Positions 34,032 through 42,814 of a stretch of DNA of 45,040 nucleotides are shown piece by piece (positions within the stretch are counted from its first letter, which is position 1; each line of letters starts with the position of its first letter). The position numbers were made by a program, and so were the translations under genes. The DNA is taken from positions 1 to 45,040 of the forward strand of contig JALNYY010000017.1 in NCBI GenBank assembly GCA_023229605.1, written 5' to 3'. This DNA comes from Methylobacter sp. (lineage in GTDB: Bacteria > Pseudomonadota > Gammaproteobacteria > Methylococcales > Methylomonadaceae). Below the pieces are notes generated by a model. That model saw nothing but the letters and a program-made list of their open reading frames with translations, had not been told where the DNA came from and searched no databases.

Positions 34032-34054
34032 GTTCCGGCATGCACTGCCGGAAC
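34032..34054. terminator. hairpin between the convergent PepSY and topB genes
   Basis: Perfect 9-bp stem gttccggca / tgccggaac with a 5-nt loop, in the 164-bp convergent gap. No long T-run follows on either strand, so function is likely but not certain. Confidence 0.5.
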
Positions 34055-34092
34055 AGCAATGCGCTTGAGCGCGGGACCGATAGTATTTTCTT

Positions 34093-36429
34093 CTATTCGC
34101 GCGCCGAAAAATCCATTTCGACTTTGCCCTCAACCAGTTTCAGGTTGGCTTCAAACTCGTTGCCTTTGCCGGATTTAAAGCCTTTTAGCAGCCCGGTCTC
34201 GCCTTTTATCAGCAGTTTTTTAGCCATCGCTACGGTGATTTTTTTATGCGCGACGGTTTTCCAGATCGCCATTTTGCAGCCGTTGCGCCATTCGCTGCAG
34301 CTGTAGGCTTTTGCGGTTTCGATGATTTTACCGTTGCACAGCGGGCAATCGGCAATGGCTTCTTTTACTGCGACCCGCTTTCCCGGATCGGCTTTGATAT
34401 AACCGGTTTCGCCCTGCTTGTTGAGAGTCAGTTGGGCGCTGAACACGTCATCGTTCGGCTTGATCGCGTAACTGTGCAGGGTCCGGCCGTTTTGCAATAA
34501 TTGGCAGGCCATGTCCCGGCTGACCGGCACACCATACATTTCTTTCCATAGTACAAACTTGCAGCCGGCTTTCCAGTCGCTGCAACCGTAGCCTTTTCTG
34601 CCTTCAATGACCGGTTTCCCGCACAACGGGCAGTCGCCCAGGCGGCTCTGGTCGTAAAGCGGCCGGTCCGATTCATCTTTAATTTTTTGGGTAAACCGGA
34701 TGATTTCGGCCATGAACCGGTCGGGGTCGTAATCGTTGTGTTCTATTTTTTTAAGCTTGGCTTCCCATTCGCCGGTCATGGCCGCAGACTTTAGCCTGTC
34801 GTCGGCGATAATGGAGATAAGATGCCTCCCCGACTCGGTGCTGAGCAAAGTCTTTTTTTGCCGCTGGATGTAGTTGCGTTTGATCAGCACTTCAATAATC
34901 GAGGCCCGGGTTGCCGGTGTGCCGAGGCCTTTTTCTTTTAACGCCTCTTTGAGTTGTTCGTCGTCGCAGGTTTTACCGGCCGATTCCATGATGCTGAGCA
35001 GGCTCGCTTCGTTATAAGGCTTGGGCGGCGTTGTTTTGCCCTGAGTTATCGACGGCTGCTGCGGGCCGGTTTCGCCTTCGACAAAATTGGGCAGGATTTT
35101 TTGTTCTTTATCCTGCCGGCTTGGCGCGTCGTTTTTATACACGGCCTGCCAGCCCGGCGATTCGATAATTGTGCCGGCGGTTTTAAATTGTACGGCAAGG
35201 TCGGTACCTGCACAGCCCAAAACGGTGGTGATTTGCTTGACGCAGGACGGATAAAACGCCGCAACAAAGCGCTGGACTATCGCCTCATAGACCTTGGCTT
35301 CATTGCCCGACAACGAACCCGGCAATGCGGTCGTGGGTATGATCGCATGGTGATCGCTTACTTTGGCGTCGTTAAATATGCGGCTGCTCAGCGTCAGTTT
35401 TTCGAGATTGAGCGGTTCGATCAACGCCCCGAAATTCGCGCGTAATTTTGTCAGCAAGGGCTTCATGCCCGGCTTCATGTCGTTCGTTAGGCAACGGCTG
35501 TCGGTACGCGGATAGGTGACGTGTTTTTTCTCGTACAACTGCTGGGTGCAGGTTAAGGTTTGATCGGCAGTCAGGCCGTAGCGGATGCTCATGTCTTTTT
35601 GCAGGTCGGTCAAATCATACAACAGCGGAGGGCTGACGGATTCCTGCCTGCCCTTCACACTGGTAATCAGGAATTCCCGTTCCACGATTCGGTTTAACAG
35701 GGCTTCCGCATCGCTTTTGTGCTCGAATCGCCCGCCGGCATACTGAAAATCAACATCCCGGTACAGGGCGTGTAATTCCCAAAAATCTTTGGGTATGAAA
35801 CTGCCGATGTCCAAATCTTTTTGCACAATCAGCGCCAGCACCGGCGTTTGCACCCGGCCTATCGTCCATAAGCCGCCTTGCTGGCCGAACTTCAGCGTAT
35901 AAAGCCGCGTGGCGTTTAAGCCGACGATCCAGTCCGATTCGCTACGGCATTTGGCGGCGCGGTAAAGTCCGTCATAAGCATGGCCGTCCTGCAATGCGGC
36001 AAAGCCTTTGCGTATCGCATCGTCGGTTAAGGAGCTGATCCACAGGCGTTTGAACGGTTTTTCCATGCATTCCGTCCAGGACAAAATGTACCTGAAAATC
36101 AGCTCCCCCTCCCGTCCCGCATCGGTCGCGCAGATGATTTCGTCGGCGGCTTTGAACAGGCGTTTGATGGTGTTCAGCTGTTTTTGCGCTTGAGCATCGC
36201 CCCTGGCTTTTAAACCGAATTGTTCGGGGATGATCGGCAGGGACTCCAATGACCAGCGTTTCCAGGCTCTATCGTATTCATCCGGTTCCTTCAATTCGAC
36301 CAAATGGCCGAACGCCCAGGTAATTTGATAGCCGCCGCCCTCAAAATAACCGTCGCGCTTGTTGCTTATGCCCAGGCATTTGGCTATGTCGCGGGCGACT
36401 GAGGGCTTTTCGGTCAGGATGACTTTCAT
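34093..36429 (-). CDS. topB: DNA topoisomerase III
   Basis: A 778-residue type IA topoisomerase, longer than the ~650-residue E. coli enzyme. The TOPRIM domain starts MKVILTEKPSVARDIA and has CATDAGREGELIFRY. The active-site Tyr is in KHVTYPRTDSR. The extra length is C-terminal: two zinc-ribbon-like units (CPLCGKPVIEGRKGYGCSDW and CPLCNGKIIETAKAYSCSEW, each completed by GC a few residues later) and a Lys-rich end. It relaxes and decatenates DNA during replication and recombination. Extended TopB of this kind also occurs on mobile elements, but no integrase or conjugation gene is here. It is upstream of nothing else on its strand. Confidence 0.94.
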   Translation of the reverse strand: MKVILTEKPSVARDIAKCLGISNKRDGYFEGGGYQITWAFGHLVELKEPDEYDRAWKRWSLESLPIIPEQFGLKARGDAQAQKQLNTIKRLFKAADEIICATDAGREGELIFRYILSWTECMEKPFKRLWISSLTDDAIRKGFAALQDGHAYDGLYRAAKCRSESDWIVGLNATRLYTLKFGQQGGLWTIGRVQTPVLALIVQKDLDIGSFIPKDFWELHALYRDVDFQYAGGRFEHKSDAEALLNRIVEREFLITSVKGRQESVSPPLLYDLTDLQKDMSIRYGLTADQTLTCTQQLYEKKHVTYPRTDSRCLTNDMKPGMKPLLTKLRANFGALIEPLNLEKLTLSSRIFNDAKVSDHHAIIPTTALPGSLSGNEAKVYEAIVQRFVAAFYPSCVKQITTVLGCAGTDLAVQFKTAGTIIESPGWQAVYKNDAPSRQDKEQKILPNFVEGETGPQQPSITQGKTTPPKPYNEASLLSIMESAGKTCDDEQLKEALKEKGLGTPATRASIIEVLIKRNYIQRQKKTLLSTESGRHLISIIADDRLKSAAMTGEWEAKLKKIEHNDYDPDRFMAEIIRFTQKIKDESDRPLYDQSRLGDCPLCGKPVIEGRKGYGCSDWKAGCKFVLWKEMYGVPVSRDMACQLLQNGRTLHSYAIKPNDDVFSAQLTLNKQGETGYIKADPGKRVAVKEAIADCPLCNGKIIETAKAYSCSEWRNGCKMAIWKTVAHKKITVAMAKKLLIKGETGLLKGFKSGKGNEFEANLKLVEGKVEMDFSARE

Positions 36430-36450
36430 GAGATAGATTGATCAATAAAC

Positions 36451-36552
36451 CACACGGAACACGGATGACACTGATTTAAACGGATTTTATATACACCATC
36501 TAATGCCATTTTATCAGTGCTAATCAGCCCAGTCCGTGTTATCAGTGTGCTG
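36451..36552. repeat. imperfect inverted repeat (acacggat...atccgtg type) between ppnN and topB
   Basis: aacacgga (36458-36465) pairs with tccgtgtt (36533-36540), and ctgat pairs with atcag inside, giving a long imperfect hairpin. Elements with this acacggat-ctgat look are common dispersed repeats in diverse bacteria. The copy may help end ppnN-upstream or topB transcription, but I see no canonical terminator. Confidence 0.5.
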
Positions 36553-36595
36553 TTAACTAACGCCTAAATAATTCCTACCTTACGAAAGCGGGTCA

Positions 36596-37966
36596 TCATT
36601 TAATAATCTTGTAACACGGCACATATTTTTTCCCCGGCAATTTCATCCGGTGCTGTTCAACAAACGAGGCCAACAGGGAATCCATCAACGCCATGATGTC
36701 TGCATCGCCGCAAATTTCGAAATGCCCGTATTGTTCGATCGCGCGTATCCCCTCATCTTTTACGTTGCCCGCCACGATGCCGGAGAACGCGCGGCGCAGG
36801 TTGGCGGCGAGCAGGTGATTGTCCTGCTCTTTGTGCAAGGCAAGATTCCTCATGTTTTCATGAGTGGGCATAAACGGCTGTTGAAACACGTGGTCAATCT
36901 TAAGCAGCCAGTTGAAATAGTAGGCATCGCCATTTTCTTTACGAAATTGGCGCACCTGCTGGATGCCCGCCTGCATTTCCCGGGCGACCTGCACCGGATC
37001 ATCGATAATGATTTGGTAACGCTGTTGCGCTGATTCGCCCAAGGTGCCCGCAATAAACAGGTCGATTTCCTTGAAGTATTCCTTGGAACTGTCGGGGCCG
37101 GAAAATATCAGCGGAAACGGCATGTCTTTATTATCGGGATGCAGCAAGATACCCAAAATATAGAGTATTTCCTCCGCCGTCCCCGCGCCGCCGGGAAACA
37201 CTACGATGCCATGACCGGTGCGGACAAAGGCCTCCAGCCGTTTTTCAATATCCGGCAGGATCACCAGGTCATTGACAATCGGATTAGGCGATTCGGCGGC
37301 AATAATGCCGGGTTCCGTTATCCCCAGATACTGGCCGCTTTTTATCCTCTGCTTGGCGTGGCCGATGTTAGCCCCCTTCATCGGGCCTTTCATCGCGCCC
37401 GGCCCGCATCCTGTGCAAATATCCAGGCCGCGCAGCCCCATCTCGTGACCGACCAGCTTGGTGTAATCATATTCTTTACGGCTGATTGAATGCCCGCCCC
37501 AGCACACCACCAGCTTTGGCTGAGTCATCGGACGCAGAATATTGGCATTGCGCAGGATATGAAACACGGCGCTGCTGACGCCGTCCGAACTGTCCAGATC
37601 AAACTTAGGGTTATTGGTGATCTCGTCGCTGACGTAAATAATGTCGCGCAGCACCGCAAACAGATGTTCGCTGATGCCTTTGATCATTTTGCCGTCAACA
37701 AAGGCGTGGGCCGGAGCCGACCTGACATCGAGCTTAATGCCGCGCTGTTCCTGGACTACGCTGATCTCAAAAGCGGGATAGCGTTCCAGCAATTCCTTGC
37801 CGTCATCCATCGTGCCGCCGCAATTTAATACAGCGAGCGAGCAGTTACGGAACAGCCGGTACAATCCGCCTTGGCTGGCATCGAGCAGCTTGGTGACTTC
37901 GGCCTTGGACAGTACATCCAAACGGCCTTCAGGGGTGATCAGTGCGTCAATTACTGGGTATTTCAT
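36596..37966 (-). CDS. ppnN: pyrimidine/purine nucleotide 5'-monophosphate nucleosidase
   Basis: A 456-residue LOG-family protein matching PpnN (YgdH) along its length. The central Rossmann part has VCWGGHSISRKEYDYTK, GCGPGAMKGPMKGA and VVFPGGAGTAEEILY, the PGGxGTxxE nucleosidase motif. The N-terminal (MKYPVIDALITPEG) and C-terminal PpnN-specific domains are both present. It cleaves NMPs to a base and ribose-5-phosphate, and the E. coli enzyme is activated by (p)ppGpp. It is monocistronic. Confidence 0.94.
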   Translation of the reverse strand: MKYPVIDALITPEGRLDVLSKAEVTKLLDASQGGLYRLFRNCSLAVLNCGGTMDDGKELLERYPAFEISVVQEQRGIKLDVRSAPAHAFVDGKMIKGISEHLFAVLRDIIYVSDEITNNPKFDLDSSDGVSSAVFHILRNANILRPMTQPKLVVCWGGHSISRKEYDYTKLVGHEMGLRGLDICTGCGPGAMKGPMKGANIGHAKQRIKSGQYLGITEPGIIAAESPNPIVNDLVILPDIEKRLEAFVRTGHGIVVFPGGAGTAEEILYILGILLHPDNKDMPFPLIFSGPDSSKEYFKEIDLFIAGTLGESAQQRYQIIIDDPVQVAREMQAGIQQVRQFRKENGDAYYFNWLLKIDHVFQQPFMPTHENMRNLALHKEQDNHLLAANLRRAFSGIVAGNVKDEGIRAIEQYGHFEICGDADIMALMDSLLASFVEQHRMKLPGKKYVPCYKIIK

Positions 37967-38095
37967 GAGATTCCTATTAGTTATATCCGTGTGCTTCCCG
38001 GCTGTTTAGCCGTAAACACAATATTTTCCATTCATTCTGCATTCAGCGGTCTGCTTATATTCTTCAGTACAGGCTAACTATCGCGGACTATAAAA

Positions 38096-38419
38096 ATGAA
38101 TTCAATCGCTAAAAAAATGCTGCTAGTCGCTTTTGCGCTGCTGCCTTGCGCTTGTGCCCATTATGCGTATTATCCCGGTCATAGCGCTTACAGCAGCGGT
38201 TACACCATTATGCACAGAAACTACTACGGCGAAAGACCGGATTATTATGATAACGGCTATAGGCGCTTTCCACCCGCTTCCCGTCACTATCAGTACAATG
38301 CCCTGCCCCGCTGGGACAACACTTATTCGGGACGTCATCAACAGGACAGAAACCATGATCATCCCTTTAACTACGAGAACAATCATCACTATAATTTTGA
38401 GCGTAGAAACCGTTATTAG
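38096..38419 (+). CDS. small exported Tyr/His/Asn-rich protein
   Basis: A 107-residue protein with an N-terminal signal sequence (MNSIAKKMLLVAFALLPCACA). The mature part is rich in Tyr, His, Arg and Asn (HYAYYPGHSAYSSGY, NHHYNFERRNRY) and has no hydrophobic core, so it is probably disordered or surface-associated. The LPCAC site is a poor lipobox; ordinary signal cleavage is also possible. No family is recognised. It is divergent from ppnN and upstream of a stem-loop and the cold-shock gene. Confidence 0.6.
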   Translation: MNSIAKKMLLVAFALLPCACAHYAYYPGHSAYSSGYTIMHRNYYGERPDYYDNGYRRFPPASRHYQYNALPRWDNTYSGRHQQDRNHDHPFNYENNHHYNFERRNRY

Positions 38420-38496
38420 CGGTTTATCGATCAATAATCGCCCTACCGGAAACAGTGCCTGCTAATTTTTCAATGGCTATACTGGAGATTAGCCTC

Positions 38497-38561
38497 TATA
38501 ATGCACAACCTAAGTAGACGGCATTTCGGCAAAACGCGGAACTTCTACTTAGGTTTTGCAT
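38497..38561 (+). promoter_or_regulatory. promoter -10 and 17-bp stem-loop ahead of the cold-shock gene
   Basis: TATAAT (38497-38502) is followed at once by arm atgcacaacctaagtag (38501-38517) and its complement ctacttaggttttgcat (38545-38561), with one G-U pair and a 27-nt loop. The stem begins near the expected transcript start, about 100 nt before the csp start. It could be a temperature-responsive leader or a small RNA. A -35 box is not clear. Confidence 0.5.
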
Positions 38562-38662
38562 GTTATTCAGCACTTTTCAGAAATTCCATTCGCTTTTCTC
38601 TTTAAAATTGCCCGGCATGATTTGCAATCAAACATTTTTCATTGATTTATATAGGTAATTTT

Positions 38663-38869
38663 ATGGCAACAGGTACTGTTAAGTGGTTTAACGAGTCTAA
38701 AGGTTTTGGTTTTATTTCGCCTAGCGATGGCAGCGCAGACGTGTTTGTACACTTTTCTGCAATCGCAAGCGACGGCGGTTACCGCACCCTGGCTGAAGGC
38801 CAAGCCGTTAAGTACGATGTAGAATCAGGCCCTAAAGGCCCGCAAGCGTCGCAAGTAAGCGCTGCTTAA
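38663..38869 (+). CDS. cold-shock domain protein
   Basis: A 68-residue CspA-family protein: MATGTVKWFNESKGFGFI contains RNP1 (KGFGFI) and DVFVHFSAI contains RNP2. It binds single-stranded nucleic acid and acts as an RNA chaperone. ATG 38663 is the family start; the in-frame codons from 38642 are upstream leader. The ribosome site is weak (AGGTAA). A long structured leader and an RRM protein gene downstream suggest post-transcriptional control. Confidence 0.95.
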   Translation: MATGTVKWFNESKGFGFISPSDGSADVFVHFSAIASDGGYRTLAEGQAVKYDVESGPKGPQASQVSAA

Positions 38870-38979
38870 ACCGCGCCTTACTTTTCAACACCCAACCCCG
38901 CCGTCAGTAACACACGGGGTTGTGGCACAACCGGTTAACCCGGACCATCAACTCACCCCCTGAATTTAGGACATGTCTT

Positions 38980-39246
38980 TTGAAACGAATTTTTGTAGGA
39001 AACTTACCTAGCGAAGCCACTGAAGAAACTGTACAGGCTTTATTTTCCGAATACGGAAAAGTCCGCTCCATTCAACTTGTTTCCGATATATTTAGCGGAA
39101 AATGCCGGGGCTTCGGCTTTATCGGAATGGAAGGCCACGAAGCAAGAGCCGCGATAGCCGCACTGGACGGCAATTTATACTGCGGAAAACCTTTAAAGGT
39201 TAAATTTGAAGATACGACTGCCGGTAAAAATGGCAGACGCCATTGA
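38980..39246 (+). CDS. RRM-domain RNA-binding protein
   Basis: An 88-residue single-RRM protein: RIFVGNLP is RNP2 and KCRGFGFIGM is RNP1, followed by a basic end (GKNGRRH). Bacterial RRM proteins of this kind are often cold-induced and lie by csp genes. I take TTG 38980 as start, since AGGA lies 9 nt before it and the next codons give KRIFVGNL. The nearby ATG at 38973 is in another frame, and the upstream codons from 38920 look non-coding. Confidence 0.88.
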   Translation: MKRIFVGNLPSEATEETVQALFSEYGKVRSIQLVSDIFSGKCRGFGFIGMEGHEARAAIAALDGNLYCGKPLKVKFEDTTAGKNGRRH

Positions 39247-39787
39247 AGCATTAACAGCGCAATCCCACTATCTCCCCGATTACTCGACTGCCTTAGCCGC
39301 AGCATAACGCGGGAATATAGCTGAGCTATCTGGGCGGCCTGTTCTTCCGGTCGCCCCCAATGTTGGACCACAGTAGCATTTCCCCACGCTCAAGAACATC
39401 ACCGCGTTTTTTGAGACTACCTACGAACGCTAATTGCATCCTCATTTCATTATTGGGTAAAACCCTGCTTTGCCCGACAACATAATAAATTCAAACAGTT
39501 AATTGAATGATTGGACTCGGTCATATTTCAGCAAATAAAGCTTGACAACAAATCCCCGTCCTTGGCTTTTCCACAAGCGCATGCAATATACTTTTTTGTT
39601 TCAGCGGCATAGCTTAAAGACTTCGCTCGAGCTATAAAATAACTTGAATAACATCACTTTTATTAGGCTAAATAATTGATAGTTAATGTTATTAATATAT
39701 CGCCTCGGATACTGGCTACAATCTGAACGATCTAACAAAAAAGCTTAAGAAGTGAATAGTTAGGACATTTATTTTCAGTTTACACAC

Positions 39788-39818
39788 AGAGTTATCCACA
39801 GAAAATGTGGATAACTCT
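39788..39818. promoter_or_regulatory. palindromic pair of consensus DnaA boxes
   Basis: TTATCCACA (39792-39800) and its reverse complement TGTGGATAA (39806-39814) lie in a 13-bp perfect inverted repeat with a 5-bp centre. A near-match ttttccaca is at 39567-39575. The surroundings are AT-rich and gene-free. No dnaA, dnaN, rpmH or mnmG gene is present to mark the main origin. Confidence 0.55.
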
Positions 39819-40052
39819 AGCTGCAAAACAATATTCACTATTTACCCGTTTAGACACAAAACCAATTGAACCTAAAAGGCGATTGAGTCACGAAAACCAT
39901 AAAATATTCAATAGCACAGAGGCTGCGAAGTTTTTGCCTTGGCTATTCTTCGCAGCTCATTAATCGATCTGCTTGCCTTTTATTGAATATACGAACTTTT
40001 TTATTTATAACTGATGTTACGCAGTTGATCGAATTTACACTGAATTTAAGGA

Positions 40053-40272
40053 GTCGCTAACGCGACAGGTATTTGCATCGGGTTCTCGCACCCGAGAGCG
40101 AGATACTTTCTTTTGCGTCGCCAAAAGAAAGTATCCAAAGAAAAGGCGACCCGGTTGCCGCTTCTCACCTGCGCTCCTCGCTTTCGGCGGAGGTTGCCAG
40201 AAGGGTCATCCATGGCCCTCTGGCAACGCGCTGCATCCTTGCAGCGCCCCTTCGGGCTATTTCCGCCGAAAG
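40053..40272. repeat. multibranched structured repeat element
   Basis: In order: gtcgc/gcgac (40053-40066), tcgggt/acccga (40078-40095), and a perfect 14-bp hairpin gatactttcttttg/caaaagaaagtatc (40102-40135). An 11-bp outer stem ctttcggcgga/tccgccgaaag (40181-40191 with 40262-40272) encloses gttgccag/ctggcaac and gctgca/tgcagc. Such dense nested pairing without a gene suggests a dispersed palindromic element. Confidence 0.65.
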
Positions 40273-40340
40273 CTCCGGTGCTCGGCGCGGCAAACGGGAG
40301 AAATACCGTCTGTGCGTAACATCAGTTTATAAGATCGATT

Positions 40341-40377
40341 CCATCAGGGTGAATCCGGATTTGCCCCACCCTGATGG
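40341..40377 (-). terminator. hairpin downstream of the lipoprotein gene
   Basis: Perfect 11-bp stem ccatcagggtg / caccctgatgg with a 15-nt loop, 9 bp beyond the stop of the minus-strand lipoprotein gene. A T-run is lacking. Confidence 0.5.
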
Positions 40378-40385
40378 CCGCAACC

Positions 40386-40748
40386 TTATTCCTGCTTGTC
40401 ATTCACCAAATCGTAGGTGATATCAGGGTTAAATCCCATAGGCCAGTAAATAGACGCAAACGGGGGCCAGAATATTGAAACGGTGCGGAATTTTGTTCTC
40501 AGCCTGCCTTCTTTGACAGTCTTGCCGTCTTTTTCCAAACGGTAAGGTATGCCGGACTCAGGAGGCACGCCCGCAGCAGTCCAGAAAAACGGCTTGGTGG
40601 TTACCTTGCCGTCTGCCTTGATGTCTACCGGCTCCGGCCTTTTATAGATATACAGATCGGCGCCCGGTGGAACTTTGAAAGTGCCGGTCGTGGTGCAGCC
40701 TGTCACCATGACCAGTACAGCCAAGGCTAAACATATTTTTTTTATCAT
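40386..40748 (-). CDS. small lipoprotein of unknown function
   Basis: A 120-residue protein with a lipoprotein signal peptide: MIKKICLALAVLVMVTGC ends in the lipobox VTGC. The mature part (TTTGTFKVPPGADLYIYKRP ... FFWTAAGVPPESGIPYRL, blocks given separately) has no named domain that I recognise. The segment SIFWPPFASIYWPMGF is notably aromatic. It is 24 bp downstream of the ketosynthase gene on the same strand, so it may be the last gene of the aryl-polyene-type cluster. Confidence 0.75.
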   Translation of the reverse strand: MIKKICLALAVLVMVTGCTTTGTFKVPPGADLYIYKRPEPVDIKADGKVTTKPFFWTAAGVPPESGIPYRLEKDGKTVKEGRLRTKFRTVSIFWPPFASIYWPMGFNPDITYDLVNDKQE

Positions 40749-40772
40749 TGTAGTTCTCCAGGTTGAGTGGGA

Positions 40773-42002
40773 TTAATTATCCCAACGCTTAAAAATCAAA
40801 GAAGTATTGATCCCCCCGAAAGCGAAATTGTTACTCATCACATAGTCGCAATCGAATTTCCGGACATCCTCTTTGATATAGTCCAGCCGGGCGCATTCAG
40901 GGTCAATATTGTCAAGATTGGCCGTGGCATGAAACCAGCTCTCATTCATCATGTTTACCGCCACCCAAGCCTCCAGCGCACCGCAAGCGCCCAGAGTGTG
41001 GCCGGTAAAGCTTTTCAGCGCGCTTATCGGCGTTTTATCGCCGAATACCGCCGCAGTCGCATGGCTTTCGGCGACATCGCCGTGACTTGTCGCCGTGCCG
41101 TGCGCGCTGATGTAACCGATCGCGGAGGCTTCAAGCTTGGCATCCTGCAGAGCCAGATGCATCGCAATCTGCATGCTGCCGCTGTCAGGCTGGGTGACAT
41201 GCAGGCCGTCCGCATTGCAGCCGAAGCCGGCCACTTCGGCATGGATATGCGCGCCGCGCGCCAAGGCATGACCCAACTCTTCCAAGATCAAGGTACCTGC
41301 GCCCTCGCCGATGACCAGACCGTCCCGGTCACGATCAAAAGGCCGGGGGCTTTTATCGGGCGCATCATTGCGCAGACTGGTGGCGAACAAAGTGTCGAAA
41401 ACCGCAGGCTGAATGACCGAAAGCTCTTCCGCGCCACCGGCCACCATCAGTTTCTGCTGCCCGAATTTTATCGCCTCGTAAGCATAGCCGATGCCTTGAC
41501 TGCCCGAGGTGCAGGCGCTTGAAGTCGTGTAAATCCTGCCGTTGATGCCGAAAAACAGGCTGATATTGACCGGTGCGGTATGGCTCATCATCCTGATGTA
41601 AGACGTTGCATTCAAGCCGCCTGTCGCGTGATTGATCAGCATATTGCCGAATTCGGCGATGGCATCCGGGCTGCCCGACGAACTGCCGTAGGCGATGCCG
41701 GTCTGCCCGCTATTAAGGCAGGCATCGTCCAGTAAACCGGCATCGTTGAGCGCCAACTCGGTTGCGCGGGTCGCCATTAAAGCCACCCGTCCCATGCCGC
41801 GAACCTGCTTGCGGGAATAATGCCCGGGCTTGGAAAAATCCGCAGGCGCGGCCAGCCGGGTGTTCAAGCCCTGGTATTGATCCCAATCCTGCATGGTCTG
41901 GATACCGGTAGACTTGTTTTTAAGGCGCTCTGCAACTTGCGGCCAGTCGCTGCCTATCGGCGAAATCCCCGCCATGCCGGTCACCACCACGCGTTTCAGC
42001 AT
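40773..42002 (-). CDS. 3-oxoacyl-ACP synthase, aryl-polyene type (FabF/ApeR-like)
   Basis: A 409-residue ketosynthase. The catalytic triad is visible as Cys in TTSSACTSGSQG, His in SAHGTATSHGD and His in FTGHTLGACGA. The open frame runs back to 42413, but MLKRVVVTGMAGISPIGSDW at 42002 is the family start; the upstream part is a shadow of the reductase gene. It overlaps the reductase stop by 7 bases. In aryl-polyene clusters the last ketosynthase (ApeR) extends the polyene with ApeO. Assignment to that pathway rests on gene order. Confidence 0.9.
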   Translation of the reverse strand: MLKRVVVTGMAGISPIGSDWPQVAERLKNKSTGIQTMQDWDQYQGLNTRLAAPADFSKPGHYSRKQVRGMGRVALMATRATELALNDAGLLDDACLNSGQTGIAYGSSSGSPDAIAEFGNMLINHATGGLNATSYIRMMSHTAPVNISLFFGINGRIYTTSSACTSGSQGIGYAYEAIKFGQQKLMVAGGAEELSVIQPAVFDTLFATSLRNDAPDKSPRPFDRDRDGLVIGEGAGTLILEELGHALARGAHIHAEVAGFGCNADGLHVTQPDSGSMQIAMHLALQDAKLEASAIGYISAHGTATSHGDVAESHATAAVFGDKTPISALKSFTGHTLGACGALEAWVAVNMMNESWFHATANLDNIDPECARLDYIKEDVRKFDCDYVMSNNFAFGGINTSLIFKRWDN

Positions 42003-42721
42003 AAGCCACCATTGACGGAAATAACCTGCCGGGTCACGTAGGCCGCATCGTCCGACATTAAAAAAGCCACGACGGCGGCGACTTCTTTGGGGCTGCCCAC
42101 CCTGCGCGCCGGAATCATTTTCTTGATGTCCTCCAGCGGCAGTTCGCCGACCATATCCGTCTCGATAAGCCCTGGAGCCACGCAATTGACGGTGATGTCG
42201 CGCTTTGCCAATTCCAGCGCCAGCGCCTTGGTCGCACCGATGATACCGGCTTTGGCCGCGCTGTAATTGACCTGGCCGCGGTTGCCGATCAAGCCGGAAA
42301 CCGATGACAAGGTCACGATGCGCCCCGGCCTTCGCCGCCTGACCATAGGCATCACCACCGGCTGCAATACATTGTAAAAACCGTCGAGATTGCTGTGAAT
42401 CACGCTGTCCCATTGTTCGCCAGTCAGCGACGGAAAGGCGTTATCGGCGGTAACTCCGGCATTGCACACCACGCCGTAATAAACGCCGTGGCTTTCAATA
42501 TCCTGATTGATCTGTGCGCTGCATTGCGCGCGATCGGCTATGTCGAATTGCAAAACCCGCGCCTGGCGGCCCAGCTGTTCTATTTCGGCCTTGACCTCAT
42601 CGGCCTGGGCGCGCCGGCTGCGGCAATGGATGACCACGTCAAAGCCCTGCCTGGCCAGGTATAATGCAATGGCTTTGCCTATGCCCCGGCTGGAGCCGGT
42701 CACTAAAACGGTTTTACTCAT
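41996..42721 (-). CDS. 3-oxoacyl-ACP reductase (FabG/ApeQ-like)
   Basis: A 241-residue short-chain dehydrogenase. It has the NADPH-binding TGSSRGIGKA, the CNAGVTADNAF strand, active-site Ser in SSVSGL, YSAAKAG (YxxxK), and a FabG-like end VNGGLC. It reduces the 3-ketoacyl chain to a 3-hydroxyacyl chain in the polyene cycle. It lies between the dehydratase (93-bp gap) and ketosynthase (overlap) genes, which is the ApeP-Q-R order. Confidence 0.92.
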   Translation of the reverse strand: MSKTVLVTGSSRGIGKAIALYLARQGFDVVIHCRSRRAQADEVKAEIEQLGRQARVLQFDIADRAQCSAQINQDIESHGVYYGVVCNAGVTADNAFPSLTGEQWDSVIHSNLDGFYNVLQPVVMPMVRRRRPGRIVTLSSVSGLIGNRGQVNYSAAKAGIIGATKALALELAKRDITVNCVAPGLIETDMVGELPLEDIKKMIPARRVGSPKEVAAVVAFLMSDDAAYVTRQVISVNGGLC

Positions 42722-42814
42722 ATCCTGCTCATGTGTTGTTTAAATAGTCCATCCCGTTCGCTTCCCGCCCCATTGTTACACACCGCTGTAGGGCGTGCCG
42801 TGCAACAGTTTCCT

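Larger units (their letters stand above)
39247..40385. other. 1.1-kb gene-poor region
   Basis: No credible gene. The left half is AT-rich and contains a pair of inverted DnaA boxes (39788-39818). Next comes a small hairpin ctgcgaag/cttcgcag (about 39921-39956). The right half holds a multibranched repeat (40053-40272), and a hairpin downstream of the lipoprotein gene lies at 40341-40377. Open frames over 40073-40420 are produced by the repeat. Confidence 0.7.

Noticed and set aside
36430..36595. Insertion sequence end near topB
   Set aside because: The inverted repeat has no transposase and no target duplication that I can see; it fits a dispersed intergenic repeat better.
39247..40385. Chromosomal replication origin
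   Set aside because: Only two perfect DnaA boxes and one near-match are seen, and no dnaA, dnaN, rpmH or mnmG neighbour; too little to call oriC.
40073..40420. Open frames of 115 and 68 codons
   Set aside because: They are translations of the multibranched repeat and its hairpins; there is no ribosome site or protein-like composition.
42003..42413. Upstream extension of the ketosynthase reading frame
   Set aside because: It is Arg/Gly/Gln-rich nonsense overlapping the reductase gene; the family start is at 42002.
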